Assembly: GCA_947504725.1 (NCBI GenBank)
Contig: CANNHN010000003.1
Span: 152,945-216,944 of the forward strand
Direction of reading: 5' to 3'
Source: Bacteroidota bacterium
GTDB taxonomy: Bacteria; Bacteroidota; Bacteroidia; 2-12-FULL-35-15
DNA length: 64,000 nucleotides
Below are positions 26,039-34,442 of this stretch, in pieces; the stretch's first letter is position 1, and the number at the start of each line of letters is the position of its first letter. The translations under genes and the position numbers were made by a program. The notes below the pieces were generated by a model. It did not search any database. It saw nothing but the letters and a program-made list of their open reading frames with translations, and was not told the origin of the DNA.

Positions 26039-29000
26039 AACTATTGTAACCGTTCCAATGTAATTGTGTTTTTTATCAAACACGTCAGTCAATTTCACTT
26101 TCCAAACGTAAACATCTTGTTGAGCCATTTCATCGCCATGGTTTGCTTTTCCATCCCATTGCTTGTTGATATCATCTGTATACCAAATCATGTTTCCCCA
26201 ACGGTCAAAAATAAATATTTCGTATTTTTTTATTCCTACACCTTGCCCTTGGAAAAAATCATTTACTCCATCACCATTAGGTGTGAATGCGTTTGGTATA
26301 AAGAAAGTAAATTCAGGATCAATAACGATTGTATGGGATACATCATCAGTACATCCATTTCCATCAACAACAGTTAAGGTAACAATGTATGATCCCGAAA
26401 AAGCATTTGGGAAATCGTGAGAGGGATTTGTAGCGTTTGAATTTGCAGAACCATCACCAAAGTTCCAGTCCCAGCTAGTGATTGGTGAAGTCGAACTCGA
26501 TTGATCAGTGAAATTAACAGTTGGTTCTAAAATGTTTGCAGGATTTGGAGATGCAGTAAATTCTGCAACTGGGTTAGCAAATACTGTAATGTAATTGATG
26601 TATGTATCAGATGAAGTACAACCACCTATACTTGAAGTAACTGTTAGACCAACAGTAAATGTTGCATCAGTTGTTCCTAAATTTGTATAGCAATGTATTG
26701 GAGGATTTTGTCCTACAAAAGTTGACCCGTCTCCAAATGTCCAGTTCCAAGTAGCAATTGTTCCACCTGCAACAGAAGATGCATCCGTAAATGTGACACA
26801 AACTGGAGAGCATCCTGAAAGAAGATCACCGCTAAATAATACAACAGGTAATGGTAAAACAGTTACTGTAACAGTTGCAGTAACAGCTGGAGAACATCCA
26901 TCAGTAACAGTAACCGTATATATTGTTGTGCTAGCGGGTGATGCAGATGGATTTGAAATTGTTGCATTACTTAATCCGGTAGCTGGAGACCAAGAATAAA
27001 CATATGGTCCGCCAGATCCGTTAGCACCCGTAGCGGTAATTATTGTTGATCCACCTGGGCAAATTGAAACAGCGGGTGACACAACTACTGAAAGTGGTGG
27101 ATTTACAGTGACAGTTACGTTTACTGGTGCAGCTGCACAACCATTTACATCTGTTGCATTTACTGTATATACAGTTGTTCCTACAGGAGATGCATTCGGA
27201 TTTGCAATGTTCGTAAAATCTAAACCGGCAGGTGGAGTCCAGGTATAAGCGTATGGTGCACCGTTTCCTCCTGAAGCTGAAGCAACAAGATTTGTTGTTC
27301 CTCCGAAACAAATTGTTGGAGATACTATTGGAGCAATTACAACAATTGTTGGTTGCGTGATGGTTACTGAAGTCGTTGCTGTACATCCATTTGCATCAGT
27401 AATTGTACAAGTATATGAACCTGCGCACAATCCAGTTGCAATAGCAGTTGCTTGAGCAGGAACAGTATTCCATGAATACACATATCCACCGCCAATTGTA
27501 CCGCCCGCTCCAGCTGCAGTAGCCGTTCCATCACAAATTCCATTGCATGTAGCTGCTGTTGACCCCGTTATTGATCCTGTTAATATTGTAGGTTCAATTA
27601 CAGTAGCGGTTCCTGAAGTAGTACAACCCCAAGCATCGGTAACTGTAACAGTATACGTTCCAATACATAATGGACTACATGAAGCTGCAGCGCAACCCGA
27701 AGACCAAGCATAGGTAAATGCTGGTGTTCCACCAGCAGGAATAACAATTGTCTGTCCGTTGCAAGCTCCGTTACACGTCACATCAATTCCCGCTAATGCT
27801 AATGTAATTTCAGGATCAGAATAAATAGTAACATCATCTGTACCCACGCAACCACTTGGATCGGTAATCGTAACCGTATAAAGAGTTGTAGTTCCTGGAT
27901 TTGCAACAGGGTTAAAAATTGTTGTACTACTTAATCCGGCAGCTGGAGACCATAAGAACGAATAGCCAGCTCCATTTGGAGTCGCATTTAATGTTGTGTT
28001 ACCTCCAAAACAAATTGTATCATTTAAACCTGCATTTACAACTAATCCAGCAGCGATTGTAACAGTTACAGGAGTTAATGGACTCGTACAGCCCAGTATT
28101 GTAGTTTGAACGTAGTAAGTTGTGGTAACTGTTAGCAATGGAGTAGTGAAACTTGCACCAGTAAATAATAATGTTCCAGCTGGAGCATCAAACCATTCGT
28201 AAGTTCCGCCTGGTGCAGTTGCAGTTAAGGTAGCAGTATTGTTTGTACAGATAGTCACACCTAACGCTGTTGGAGCAGGAGGTGTAGGGTTAATGGTAAT
28301 GGTATATGCGTTTGGGGTACCAAGACAACCTGCTACTGTAGGTGTTACAGTAATGGTGGCTGTTATGGCAGCTCCTCCTAAATTTGTACCTGTGAATGCA
28401 GGAGTATTTCCTACACCAGATGCTGCTAATCCAATTGCAGTATTTGAATTTGTCCAAGTAAATGTTCCACCTGCTGGCGTGCTCGTAAAAGTAGCTGCAC
28501 CAATATTAGCTCCATTACAAACAGTAATGTTAGCCGGAACGGTAACAGTTGGTGGAGGATTGATTACGACAACAACTGTTGACGAGGCAGTACAACCACC
28601 AGATGATGCAACAACTGTATATGTTCCTGCTGCTAATGCAGTAACCCCTGCTAAGCTAGGATTTTGTATGAGCGAAGTAAATGCATTTGGGCCAGTCCAT
28701 GAATATGTTGCACCTGCAACTGCCGCAGCTGTTAAGTTTAAAGTTGCTCCTATACAAAGCGGGCTGTTGCTTCCTGCTGTAGGAGTAGCAATTACACCAC
28801 CTCCAGCTGTAACTGTTACGGTGTTTGTAACTTGACAACTAAGCGCTGTATTAACAACGGTAACGGTGTATGTTCCAGGAGCTAAGCCTGTAGCTGTATT
28901 TGCACCAGCTACCCCTGTTGTTGAAGAAACGGTTGCTCCAACAGAATTTGTCCAAACATAATTGTATGGTCCGGAAACGCCTACAGGAGTTGCAGTTGCA

Positions 29001-30094
29001 GTTCCATCGTTACCAACACATGAAGTAGGAGTAGAAGCCATAGTTGGAACACAACATGAACCAACTGCAGGTAATACAGAAGCAGGGTCGTCTAAACAAC
29101 CCGCATTGTTCCAAGATCCTGATTCTCCATCTCCACTTGTGTTAACCGTAACAGAAAGATTCGAACCGGGAGAACAACCTGGAGCTACTGTTAAACTGAA
29201 ACAAAAATTCCATGTTCCTGCACCTTGCACTCCCGTACAATTGTCACCAAAATTATTTCCTGGATTACCATCTGCGGGCGTATAATCGTAATAGAATCCA
29301 GCTGGGTAAGGTACTCCAGTAGCTGTTCCTGTACATCCTCCGGGATAATATGCCCAAGTTCCTGTTCCAAGCGTACAAGAAGGGGGAGGTGTAGTTGTGA
29401 TGCTTCCTGCAACCCAACCTGAACCAAAAGCTACTTGGACACCATGAAGCCAGTTTGTATTTATTTGAGTGTATTGTCCAACATGATAGCAAAAGTTAAC
29501 TACTTGACCTGGAGTATACATTCCATTAACTGGAAGAGGTGTAGCTGTAAAAGTAGAGGCATTCATACAGTCAGCACAATCCTTGTTATTACGGATAATA
29601 ATATTAAAAGTACCTGTCTGCCCCGTTCCACCGCTAATTTGTAAATAATAAGTTGTTCCAGGAACCATTTGTTCAACAGTTAATGTTGCTGTACTGGCAG
29701 TTCCAACCGCACATCCTCCAATTGCTCCTCCTAATGCCGCACACGTTCCTGAATACATTGCAATGTTTACCGTTGAAAATGTAGCATTAACAGTAATAAC
29801 AGCTTGGTAACTACTTGCTGTAAATGTATACCATACATCATTCGCTGGAACAGACATTGCACCTCCTGCACAGCCAGGTTGGTATATATAAGGACTAGCA
29901 GGAGTAGCACCTACAAGTGTACCTGGAACATTTACTGTAGCTCCAAGTTGTGGAGCAGTTCCTGAACATGCAGCAGGTGTTGGTAAAGTACCAATCGCTT
30001 GAGCCGTTGCACAATTGTCATTCGCTGGTTGAGCAAATGCTTGTTTGCTTATTAAGCTTACAAGGACAATAAATGCGAATATTAATTTTTTCAT
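26033..30094 (-). CDS. very large secreted protein with Ig/PKD modules and type B (gliding-motility-associated) T9SS C-terminus
   Basis: This 1353-residue protein has a signal peptide (first about 21 residues, ending AFAQ). Residues about 24-170 form a pre-peptidase-like beta domain (DNCATAQAIG, VWYTFTASSYQAVITV). A cysteine-rich region follows, then about ten Ig/SprB-like modules with TxxCNGxCNG-type motifs, and two PKD domains (WNWTFGDGSTFVGQ and WDWNFGDGSANSN). The terminal 90 residues, FFIPNAFTPNGDGVNDFF to GTVTIVK, are the gliding-motility-associated (CHU_C) type B sorting domain, so T9SS exports it and PorP/SprF-like partners handle it. Its role is probably adhesion or the surface matrix. 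The shared blocks with the genes at 30721 and 36873 are noted separately. Confidence 0.92.
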   Translation of the reverse strand: MKKLIFAFIVLVSLISKQAFAQPANDNCATAQAIGTLPTPAACSGTAPQLGATVNVPGTLVGATPASPYIYQPGCAGGAMSVPANDVWYTFTASSYQAVITVNATFSTVNIAMYSGTCAALGGAIGGCAVGTASTATLTVEQMVPGTTYYLQISGGTGQTGTFNIIIRNNKDCADCMNASTFTATPLPVNGMYTPGQVVNFCYHVGQYTQINTNWLHGVQVAFGSGWVAGSITTTPPPSCTLGTGTWAYYPGGCTGTATGVPYPAGFYYDYTPADGNPGNNFGDNCTGVQGAGTWNFCFSLTVAPGCSPGSNLSVTVNTSGDGESGSWNNAGCLDDPASVLPAVGSCCVPTMASTPTSCVGNDGTATATPVGVSGPYNYVWTNSVGATVSSTTGVAGANTATGLAPGTYTVTVVNTALSCQVTNTVTVTAGGGVIATPTAGSNSPLCIGATLNLTAAAVAGATYSWTGPNAFTSLIQNPSLAGVTALAAGTYTVVASSGGCTASSTVVVVINPPPTVTVPANITVCNGANIGAATFTSTPAGGTFTWTNSNTAIGLAASGVGNTPAFTGTNLGGAAITATITVTPTVAGCLGTPNAYTITINPTPPAPTALGVTICTNNTATLTATAPGGTYEWFDAPAGTLLFTGASFTTPLLTVTTTYYVQTTILGCTSPLTPVTVTIAAGLVVNAGLNDTICFGGNTTLNATPNGAGYSFLWSPAAGLSSTTIFNPVANPGTTTLYTVTITDPSGCVGTDDVTIYSDPEITLALAGIDVTCNGACNGQTIVIPAGGTPAFTYAWSSGCAAASCSPLCIGTYTVTVTDAWGCTTSGTATVIEPTILTGSITGSTAATCNGICDGTATAAGAGGTIGGGYVYSWNTVPAQATAIATGLCAGSYTCTITDANGCTATTSVTITQPTIVVIAPIVSPTICFGGTTNLVASASGGNGAPYAYTWTPPAGLDFTNIANPNASPVGTTVYTVNATDVNGCAAAPVNVTVTVNPPLSVVVSPAVSICPGGSTIITATGANGSGGPYVYSWSPATGLSNATISNPSASPASTTIYTVTVTDGCSPAVTATVTVTVLPLPVVLFSGDLLSGCSPVCVTFTDASSVAGGTIATWNWTFGDGSTFVGQNPPIHCYTNLGTTDATFTVGLTVTSSIGGCTSSDTYINYITVFANPVAEFTASPNPANILEPTVNFTDQSSSTSPITSWDWNFGDGSANSNATNPSHDFPNAFSGSYIVTLTVVDGNGCTDDVSHTIVIDPEFTFFIPNAFTPNGDGVNDFFQGQGVGIKKYEIFIFDRWGNMIWYTDDINKQWDGKANHGDEMAQQDVYVWKVKLTDVFDKKHNYIGTVTIVK

Positions 30095-30132
30095 TTGAGT
30101 TGGGTTAGAGAGAATTTAGAGAGAATGTTTTG

Positions 30133-30516
30133 TTAATGAGATTTACCAGATACATGATGCTCTTCCATTATGAAATTATTTGGTCCTAATGAAAAAACAG
30201 GAATGTCTCTTGTTGTTGCAAAATTTTCAGGGTAGTCTGATAAATTTAAAGGGCGAACTGTAGAGTTTATTTCAGTAGCTGAAAACAATTCCACTTTCAC
30301 ACCTGTGTTAAATTCTATTGTGTGACGTGTATTTTTTAAGCGATGATATTTCATATCAGAATTATTCATTGCAGCAATGTATGGTTGAGTGTCGGTAACA
30401 CTAGCATTGCTAGTGATTGCGTAGGTTTGACCTTGAATTTCTTGCGCGTTTATAACAGCGCTAAAGAAAATTCCAATAAACAATAAAACAATTTTCAGTA
30501 AGATGTTAGTTTTCAT
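30133..30516 (-). CDS. small secreted protein of unknown function between two giant cargo genes
   Basis: This protein of about 127 residues starts at the ATG at 30516 (MKTNILLKIVLLFIGIFFSA), a good signal peptide ending INAQ; an in-frame ATG at 30537 lies upstream. The mature part has no recognisable motif: it includes a beta-like segment HTIEFNTGVKVELFSATEIN, and the C-terminus is His-rich (EEHHVSGKSH). It sits 39 bases upstream of the 1353-residue protein's start on the same strand, so it is probably co-transcribed with it. It could be an accessory to that cargo protein, but nothing shows this directly. Confidence 0.7.
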   Translation of the reverse strand: MKTNILLKIVLLFIGIFFSAVINAQEIQGQTYAITSNASVTDTQPYIAAMNNSDMKYHRLKNTRHTIEFNTGVKVELFSATEINSTVRPLNLSDYPENFATTRDIPVFSLGPNNFIMEEHHVSGKSH

Positions 30517-30665
30517 TTTGTTATGTTTAAAATTCATTTTTTACGAAGTAAGTAAAAATACTTCAAGATTACAAATCCATTTTGTAAGTATAATTAGTAT
30601 TCGATTTCCTTTTCTTACTTGTTTAGATGACAAAATTAGAAAAATAGTTGCATCAATTTAAAAGT

Positions 30666-30699
30666 AAAAGCCCTCCCAATTTGATTTGGGAGGGCTTTT
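30666..30699 (-). terminator. terminator of the 1200-residue cargo gene
   Basis: AAAAGCCCTCCCAA (30666-30679) and TTGGGAGGGCTTTT (30686-30699) form a 14-bp perfect stem with a 6-base loop. It lies 22 bases past the stop at 30721. Confidence 0.9.
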
Positions 30700-30720
30700 G
30701 ATCTGGGTTTAACCGAATGC

Positions 30721-33700
30721 TTACTTAACAATTGTAACAGTTCCAGTGTATTTATGTTTTTTGTCTTTGTTGTCAGTAATCTTAACAGCGTATATATATA
30801 CATCTTCTTGAGCAAGATCTTTTCCATGATTCGCTACTCCATTCCAATGTTTGTTAATATCATCTGTGAAGAAAATCATATTTCCCCAACGATCAAAAAT
30901 CATCATTTCAAATTTTTTGATGTAATCCCCTTTACCATAAAACTCATCATTGATACCATCTCCGTTTGGAGAAAAAGCATTTGGAATAAAGAACGTGAAT
31001 TCTGGATCAACTATAATGCAAACGTTTGTAGAGTCGATACATCCAAAATTACTAGTTACCAAAAGTGTAGCGCAAAATGTTCCCGCTTCTGTGAATGTAT
31101 GAGTAGGGTTTTGCAACGTGCTTGTGCTGTCAGAAGTTGATGAAAAAGAATCACCAAAATTCCAATTCCATCCAGATATAAAACCTGTTGATACAGTTGA
31201 TTCATCCGTATAAGCAATTGTAGGGTTGATGATACTTGTTTCCAATGGAGCGCTAAAATCTGCATTTGGCGTAGGATGCACCGTAATGTAATTATTAACT
31301 GTAGATGTAGAAGAACATCCTCCTAAAGTAGAAGTAACAGTTAAAGTAACATTATAGCTTCCAGCAATAGCATAACAATTTGTTGGAGCATTTGTACTTG
31401 CAGTATTTCCATCACCAAAATCCCAAGCCCAAGTTGCAATACCACCACCAAGAACTGTAGAGTTGTCAGTAAAGTTTGCACAATGTGGTTCACATCCTGA
31501 AGTGATTGGAGCGCTGAAAGCTACTACTGGTAAAGGTAATACAGTGATGGTAACAGTAGCTGTTGCTGTAGGTGAACAACCATCACTAGCCGTTACAGTA
31601 TAAGTTGTCGTAACAGCAGGTGAGACAGAAACTGGACTTCCTGATCCTGTTCCAGCCGGAGCCCAAGTATAAGTATACGGTCCGCCATTACCAAATGAAC
31701 CTAGTGCGGAAATGTTAGCTGATGCACCTGGACAAATAGAAGCAGTACCGCTAGCCACCACGTTAAGTGCTGGATTCACTGTAACTGTAACGTTGACAGG
31801 AGCAGCAGGACAACCATTTACATCTGTAGCGTTTACTGTATAAATAGTAGTAGCCGCAGGAGTAGAAGTAGGGTTAGCAATGTTTGTAAAATCTAATCCT
31901 GCTGGAGGAGTCCAAGTATAAGAATATGCACCGCCATTTCCACCAGAAGCAGAAGCAGTAATCATTGTGCTGCCACCTGTACAAACAGTACCAGGAGCAA
32001 TCGGAGCAATTACAACTAGAGTAGGCTCCGTAATAGTAGCAGTTGTTGTAGCGGTACAGCCATTTGCATCCGTAATTGTGCAAGTATATGTACCAGCACA
32101 TAATGCAGTAGCAGTAGCAGTTGCTTGAGCAGGAACCGTATTCCAAGAATATGAATATCCAGCTCCAATTGTACCACCCGCTCCAGCAGCAGTAGCCGTT
32201 CCATCACATACCCCATTACAAGAAGTAGGAGTAGTAGCCGTAATGCTAGCGGTTAATAAAGTAGGTTCAATTATAGCAGCAGTTCCTGAAGTAGTACAAC
32301 CCCAAGCATCGGTAACAGTAACAGTATAGGTTCCAATACATAAAGGACTGCAAGAAGCAGCAGCACAGCCCGAAGACCAAGCATAGGTATAAGCTGGTGT
32401 TCCACCAGCAGGAATAACAATTGTTTGTCCGTTACAAGCACCGTTACAAGTCACATCAATACCAGCCAATGCTAATGTAATTTGTGGGTCAGCATAAACG
32501 GTAACAGAACCTGTTCCTGCACATCCACTCGCATCAGTAACAAGAACAGAATACAATGTAGTAGTAGCAGGAGATGCAGTAGGAGTAGCGGTAGTCGCCC
32601 CAACAAGTGTAGCTGCCGGAGTCCAGTTGTAGGTAAATCCAGCACCAGTAGGTGTTACACCAAGTGCAGCGCTACCTCCAAAACAAACTGTATCATCCAA
32701 ACCAGCATTTACCAAAAGTCCTGAGTTAACAGTAACCGTTGCAACTGCAGTTGAAGTACATCCTAAAGAAGTTCCTGTAACAGTATAAGTAGTTGTAGTT
32801 ATTGGAGTTGCATCACCAGTATTAACACCCGTAACAGTCACGCCCGCTGTCCAAACATAACTTGTTGCACCACCAGCAATTAAGTTGGCAGTAAACGTTG
32901 GACAAATACTTGGTGAGTTAACAGTTGTAACTGGAATAGGATTTACAGTTACTGTTGCAATAGCAGTAGAGGTACAACCTGCTGTACTTCCCGTAACAGT
33001 ATAAGTAGTCGTAATAATAGGAGATGCATCTGCAGTAGCAACTCCTGTTGGAGTTGCTCCCGCTGTCCATGCATAAGATGTAGCTCCTGCGCCAGTTAAT
33101 GTTGCCGTTTGACCAGCACAAATGGTTGGTGAATTAACTGAAACTGGTGCACCAGGACTAACTGTTACAGTCGCAATTGCGCTGCTAGTACAACCTGCAG
33201 TTGTTCCAGTAACCGTGTATGTTGTAGTAACTAATGGTGCTGCATCAGCTGTATTCACACCTGTAGAAGTTGCACCTGCAGACCAAACATAAGAAGTTGC
33301 ACCACCAGCTGTTAAATTAGCAGTTTGTCCGGGACAAATAGTTGGAGAATTTACTGTAACAGTGGGTGCAGGGTTGATGGTTATACAAACAATATTGGAA
33401 TAAACAGGTGCACCGCAACCACTTACTTCTGCTCGAAAGCAAGTATTAGCTGTCATTCCAGCTGTTGTAAAAGTAGCAGTTGTAGCTCCTCCAATATTTG
33501 TCCATGGCCCACCAGCTACTGGCGCACTTTGCCATTGAATTCCTCCAACACTTCCAACCAATGAAAGGTTGACTGGCAATCCGGAACAGACGGATGCAGG
33601 CGCAACAGCAGCAACACCTGCTATTGGTGCAGGAACAACGTTGATGGTCATGCTTACGTTTGCAATTTGATTGCTGCAATCATCCATAACAGCACATGTA

Positions 33701-34323
33701 TATGTTGTTGTAACGGCTGGACAAACTGTAATTGAAGGTGTTGTAGCTCCAGTACTCCAAGTGTATACTACTGCAATTAAGCAACCACCTGTTGGTGTAG
33801 CAGTAATAGTAGAACAACTCCCAGCACAAATATTATTTGCTGAAGCGTTAACAGTAGCTGTAAATGTTGGCAATGCCCCAGGAGCAACGAATGTTTGTGT
33901 TGGACACCATGGGCCAACCGATCCATTATGATTCTCACGCATACGGTACTGATAAGTATTACCTGGACAAAGACCTGCATAAGGAATAAAAACACCTCCA
34001 TAATTTTGAACAATACAGCTTGGCTTCAGCATTTGGGCGCTTTGATAAAACGGATAAGTTCCAAGTGGTCCCCAGAATCCTGGAGCAAAAGCTGAAGCAT
34101 TAAACGCTTCGCCAATGCATCGAACTTCCACATCTAGCCAATATACTGCACAACCACAAGTAGGTGAGTCGGATGCCGCATCAACTGTAATTCCAGTCGG
34201 AGAAAAGGTTTGTTGAGTAAAGTTCACAAGAGCAATTGCATGACATGCATTTACTTCTTTTGTTGAAAACACAGTCATAAGAACTAGTGTGAACGTAAAG
34301 AGAGCAGTCTTAAAAAATTTCAT
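30721..34323 (-). CDS. large secreted protein with Ig-like repeats and type B T9SS C-terminus
   Basis: This 1200-residue protein has a signal peptide (first about 26 residues, ending VNACHA or similar). The Cys-rich N-terminal domain contains SPTCGCAVYWLDVEVRC and CPGNTYQYRMRENHNGS, resembling a fibronectin-like fold. It is followed by Ig-like modules, including three near-repeats starting VNSPTICPGQTANL, VNSPTICAGQTATL and VNSPSICPTFTANL, then SprB-type cysteine modules (VTCNGACNGQTIV), two PKD domains (WAWDFGDGNTASTN, WNWNFGDSFSSTSD) and the CHU_C-type end FFIPNAFSPNGDGINDEFYG to TGTVTIVK. It is secreted by T9SS and has its own terminator. Most of its C-terminal half closely matches the protein at 36873. 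Confidence 0.92.
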   Translation of the reverse strand: MKFFKTALFTFTLVLMTVFSTKEVNACHAIALVNFTQQTFSPTGITVDAASDSPTCGCAVYWLDVEVRCIGEAFNASAFAPGFWGPLGTYPFYQSAQMLKPSCIVQNYGGVFIPYAGLCPGNTYQYRMRENHNGSVGPWCPTQTFVAPGALPTFTATVNASANNICAGSCSTITATPTGGCLIAVVYTWSTGATTPSITVCPAVTTTYTCAVMDDCSNQIANVSMTINVVPAPIAGVAAVAPASVCSGLPVNLSLVGSVGGIQWQSAPVAGGPWTNIGGATTATFTTAGMTANTCFRAEVSGCGAPVYSNIVCITINPAPTVTVNSPTICPGQTANLTAGGATSYVWSAGATSTGVNTADAAPLVTTTYTVTGTTAGCTSSAIATVTVSPGAPVSVNSPTICAGQTATLTGAGATSYAWTAGATPTGVATADASPIITTTYTVTGSTAGCTSTAIATVTVNPIPVTTVNSPSICPTFTANLIAGGATSYVWTAGVTVTGVNTGDATPITTTTYTVTGTSLGCTSTAVATVTVNSGLLVNAGLDDTVCFGGSAALGVTPTGAGFTYNWTPAATLVGATTATPTASPATTTLYSVLVTDASGCAGTGSVTVYADPQITLALAGIDVTCNGACNGQTIVIPAGGTPAYTYAWSSGCAAASCSPLCIGTYTVTVTDAWGCTTSGTAAIIEPTLLTASITATTPTSCNGVCDGTATAAGAGGTIGAGYSYSWNTVPAQATATATALCAGTYTCTITDANGCTATTTATITEPTLVVIAPIAPGTVCTGGSTMITASASGGNGGAYSYTWTPPAGLDFTNIANPTSTPAATTIYTVNATDVNGCPAAPVNVTVTVNPALNVVASGTASICPGASANISALGSFGNGGPYTYTWAPAGTGSGSPVSVSPAVTTTYTVTASDGCSPTATATVTITVLPLPVVAFSAPITSGCEPHCANFTDNSTVLGGGIATWAWDFGDGNTASTNAPTNCYAIAGSYNVTLTVTSTLGGCSSTSTVNNYITVHPTPNADFSAPLETSIINPTIAYTDESTVSTGFISGWNWNFGDSFSSTSDSTSTLQNPTHTFTEAGTFCATLLVTSNFGCIDSTNVCIIVDPEFTFFIPNAFSPNGDGINDEFYGKGDYIKKFEMMIFDRWGNMIFFTDDINKHWNGVANHGKDLAQEDVYIYAVKITDNKDKKHKYTGTVTIVK
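31790..32700 (-). repeat. module block nearly identical to 37940-38880
   Basis: Roughly 900 bases inside the 1200-residue gene match the corresponding block of the 1590-residue gene, with only scattered differences by eye. A stretch around 32110-32460 is almost unbroken against 38240-38600. A more diverged copy is in the 1353-residue gene at about 27110-28030. The block encodes SprB-like modules with TCNGACNG and TSCNGVCDG. The limits are approximate. Confidence 0.8.
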
Positions 34324-34442
34324 AATGTTGGGAGTTGTTTAGTTATTAAACAGATGTTCGCTTTTCCCTAAAAGTTGCATTGGTTAATAAAGAAAAGTGG
34401 TCTTATTTTATTAACAAATTGTAAAGGAGTTGTGAATTCTTG

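Noticed and set aside
28239-28835. 198-residue open frame on the plus strand inside the 1353-residue gene
   Set aside because: The minus-strand gene is continuous, with signal peptide and sorting domain; the antisense frame is Val/Ala/Pro-rich because Thr/Gly codons on the other strand read that way.
32482-32724. Ser/Arg-rich 80-residue plus-strand frame
   Set aside because: It has unusual composition but is exactly antisense to the conserved SprB-like module and recurs at 38625 for the same reason.
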